A stretch of DNA of 7,295 nucleotides from an uncultured Candidatus Melainabacteria bacterium (GTDB lineage Bacteria > Cyanobacteriota > Vampirovibrionia > Gastranaerophilales > Gastranaerophilaceae), in NCBI GenBank assembly GCA_937891325.1, contig CALAFU010000226.1:1-7295 (forward strand), in the 5' to 3' direction. The translations under genes and the position numbers were made by a program. Shown piece by piece: positions 6,099 through 7,295 of this stretch (position 1 is its first letter; every line of letters begins with the position of its first letter). The notes beneath the pieces were generated by a model. It searched no databases, was not told the DNA's origin, and worked only from the letters and a program-made list of their open reading frames with translations.

Positions 6099-6428
6099 AT
6101 GAATTCAGTAGTAGTAATCGGTAGAGTAGGACAAGATCCAGATTTAAAGTTTTTTGAGTCAGGTAAATCAAGAGCTTCTTTTTCAGTAGCTGCAAACCGT
6201 TGGGATCCAAAAACTCAAGCAGAAGTTACAGACTGGTTCAACGTAGATGTTTGGGATAGAACCGCTCAATTCGTTGGTGATTACGTTAAAAAAGGTACTC
6301 TAGTTGCTATTGAAGGTCGTATCGCATCAAGCAAATGGAAAGACCAAACAGGAGAAGAAAGGGAAAGATTTTTAATCGTAGCTAACAACGTTAGACTTCC
6401 AGGTTCTAGAAAAGACGACGGACAATAA
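6099..6428 (+). CDS. ssb: Single-stranded DNA-binding protein, short form
   Basis: Coats single-stranded DNA during replication, repair and recombination. 109 residues: an OB-fold filling nearly the whole protein (1-103), then a six-residue end. Family features are 'MNSVVVIGRVGQDPDLKF', 'FSVAANRW', 'TDWFNVDVWDRTAQFVGDYVKKGTLVAIEGRI' and 'WKDQTGEERERFLIVANNV'; Trp46 and Trp80 fit the DNA-stacking Trp positions of bacterial SSBs. The usual flexible linker and acidic DDDIPF-like tip are missing; it ends 'GSRKDDGQ'. The stop is genuine and no frameshift is apparent. AAGGA (6086-6090), eight bases from the ATG, supports the start. It is not flanked by rpsF or rpsR. The next gene overlaps its stop by one base. 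It could be a secondary SSB if a full-length one exists elsewhere. Confidence 0.92.
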   Translation: MNSVVVIGRVGQDPDLKFFESGKSRASFSVAANRWDPKTQAEVTDWFNVDVWDRTAQFVGDYVKKGTLVAIEGRIASSKWKDQTGEERERFLIVANNVRLPGSRKDDGQ

Positions 6429-7295
6429 TGATTATTTCTGATATGGTCGGAATCGTTGCTGACGATTTGACAGAAGCAAACGAGGCTGCTTTACAATTTC
6501 ACTTAAGAGGCGCGAACTCTCAAATTCTTTTGGATTTTGAGCAAGGTTCTACTAAAAATGTTAAAAACACTCAAGTTTGGGCGGTTTCAACTGCAACAAG
6601 AAACCAAGACCCTGAATTTGCGCGCGAGGAAGTAGTAAAGGCGACAAAATATTTTTTAGATAATTTAAGCTTAGATTATTTCTTTAAAAAGATTTCTTCA
6701 ACTCTAAATGGTAATATTGGGGTTGAAACTCTTGCTATGCTTGAAACTTTGGAATGGAATGCTGCAATTATTATTCCAGCATATCCTTCTGAAAATAAGA
6801 TTACAGTTGGCGGATATCAGTTAATTAAGGGGCAACCGATTGAAAGAACTGAGTATGCGCGTGATGTGATGAACCAATTGCACGAATCACATGTTCCGAC
6901 ATTGATAAAAAGACAACTAGGTGAAGAAAAGGCTGACCTTGTTGGTACACTTGAATTACAAACAATTATGAAGGGTGCAGGTCCTGTTCTTCAAAAAATT
7001 CATGAACTTGTAAAAGCAGGCAAAAAACTTATTGTCGCAGATGCCGTTTCTATCACTGATATTGAACAAGTTGTATTAGCTTGCAAAAAATCTAATTTGA
7101 GATTTTTACCTGTTGGAACTTCAGCAACAGCACAAGTTTTGGGTAACGTTTGGTTGCCACCATTAGAAAATCAATTGACAGTTAAATCAATTCCACAAAT
7201 GCCAAAATTGATTTTATCAGGTACAGGTACTCAAACTACAATTACACAACTTGAAGTGCTTGATAAATCAGAGGATTACGACAATACATATTTTA
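6428..7295 (+). CDS. Four-carbon acid sugar kinase-like protein (DUF1537), cut by window edge
   Basis: 289 residues are visible; the gene continues past the right edge, as members usually exceed 400 residues. The family (OtnK/DtnK and relatives) phosphorylates four-carbon sugar acids such as erythronate or threonate. The N-terminal substrate-binding domain shows 'GIVADDLTEANEA' (8-20), 'KISSTLNGNIG' (88-98), 'IPAYPSENKITVGGYQLIKGQPIERTEYARD' split over 116-146, and 'VADAVSITDIEQV' (203-215). The nucleotide-binding domain begins at about 260 with 'LILSGTGTQTTITQLEVL'. Against the family signatures as I know them, ADDLTGA is ADDLTEA, K.DSTLRGN is KISSTLNGN, and the GR after the PAFP-like motif is NK, so substrate or activity may differ. 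The ATG overlaps the ssb stop (TAATG) with no good ribosome site, implying translational coupling; a second ATG is at 6443. Confidence 0.8.
   Translation, partial: MIISDMVGIVADDLTEANEAALQFHLRGANSQILLDFEQGSTKNVKNTQVWAVSTATRNQDPEFAREEVVKATKYFLDNLSLDYFFKKISSTLNGNIGVETLAMLETLEWNAAIIIPAYPSENKITVGGYQLIKGQPIERTEYARDVMNQLHESHVPTLIKRQLGEEKADLVGTLELQTIMKGAGPVLQKIHELVKAGKKLIVADAVSITDIEQVVLACKKSNLRFLPVGTSATAQVLGNVWLPPLENQLTVKSIPQMPKLILSGTGTQTTITQLEVLDKSEDYDNTYF

Overview
This AT-rich bacterial window holds eight protein-coding genes, of which the first and last are cut by the window edges. No rRNA, tRNA, CRISPR array or insertion sequence was seen. The mix is a class A penicillin-binding protein, an exported protein with three S-layer homology (SLH) domains, a YkgJ-type cysteine-motif protein, two tandem PlsC-type acyltransferases and a stand-alone short SSB that is not in an rpsF-ssb-rpsR arrangement. 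SLH proteins in low-GC genomes point to Firmicutes (including Negativicutes) or to the Cyanobacteria/Melainabacteria group. My best guess is a gut Melainabacteria (Gastranaerophilales-like) genome. That is an inference from gene content and general sequence feel, not a demonstrated assignment.

Layout. On the minus strand, a PBP1A-family gene (2583-418) is followed after 36 bp by the 5' part of lysS (381-1, running off the left edge), which looks like one transcription unit. From 2584 to 2652 a compact divergent control region carries a perfect 15-bp inverted repeat in which back-to-back promoters can be drawn. On the plus strand come a YkgJ-family protein (2653-3042) and an exported SLH protein (3091-4404). 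A 301-bp gene-free stretch (4405-4705) then contains a stem-loop, a tandem 14-bp repeat made of small hairpins, and a promoter just before the next gene. Next are two tandem PlsC paralogues (4706-5362 and 5387-6058), then ssb (6099-6428) behind its own palindrome-rich promoter. Last is a DUF1537/four-carbon acid sugar kinase-like gene (6428 to the right edge), whose start overlaps the ssb stop by one base (TAATG).

How the genes fit together. Much of the window concerns the cell envelope: PBP1A builds peptidoglycan, the SLH protein is likely anchored to the wall or outer envelope, and the PlsC paralogues make phospholipid precursors. lysS (translation) and ssb (DNA replication and repair) are housekeeping genes. 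The sugar-acid-kinase-like gene is functionally unrelated to ssb but appears translationally coupled to it. It also departs from the family at several signature residues.

I did not find a clearly new multi-gene system. The most interesting leads are the shared palindrome between the divergent genes, the structured 4405-4705 intergenic region, the tail-less SSB coupled to a divergent kinase-like protein, and the paired acyltransferases with non-standard motif III sequences.
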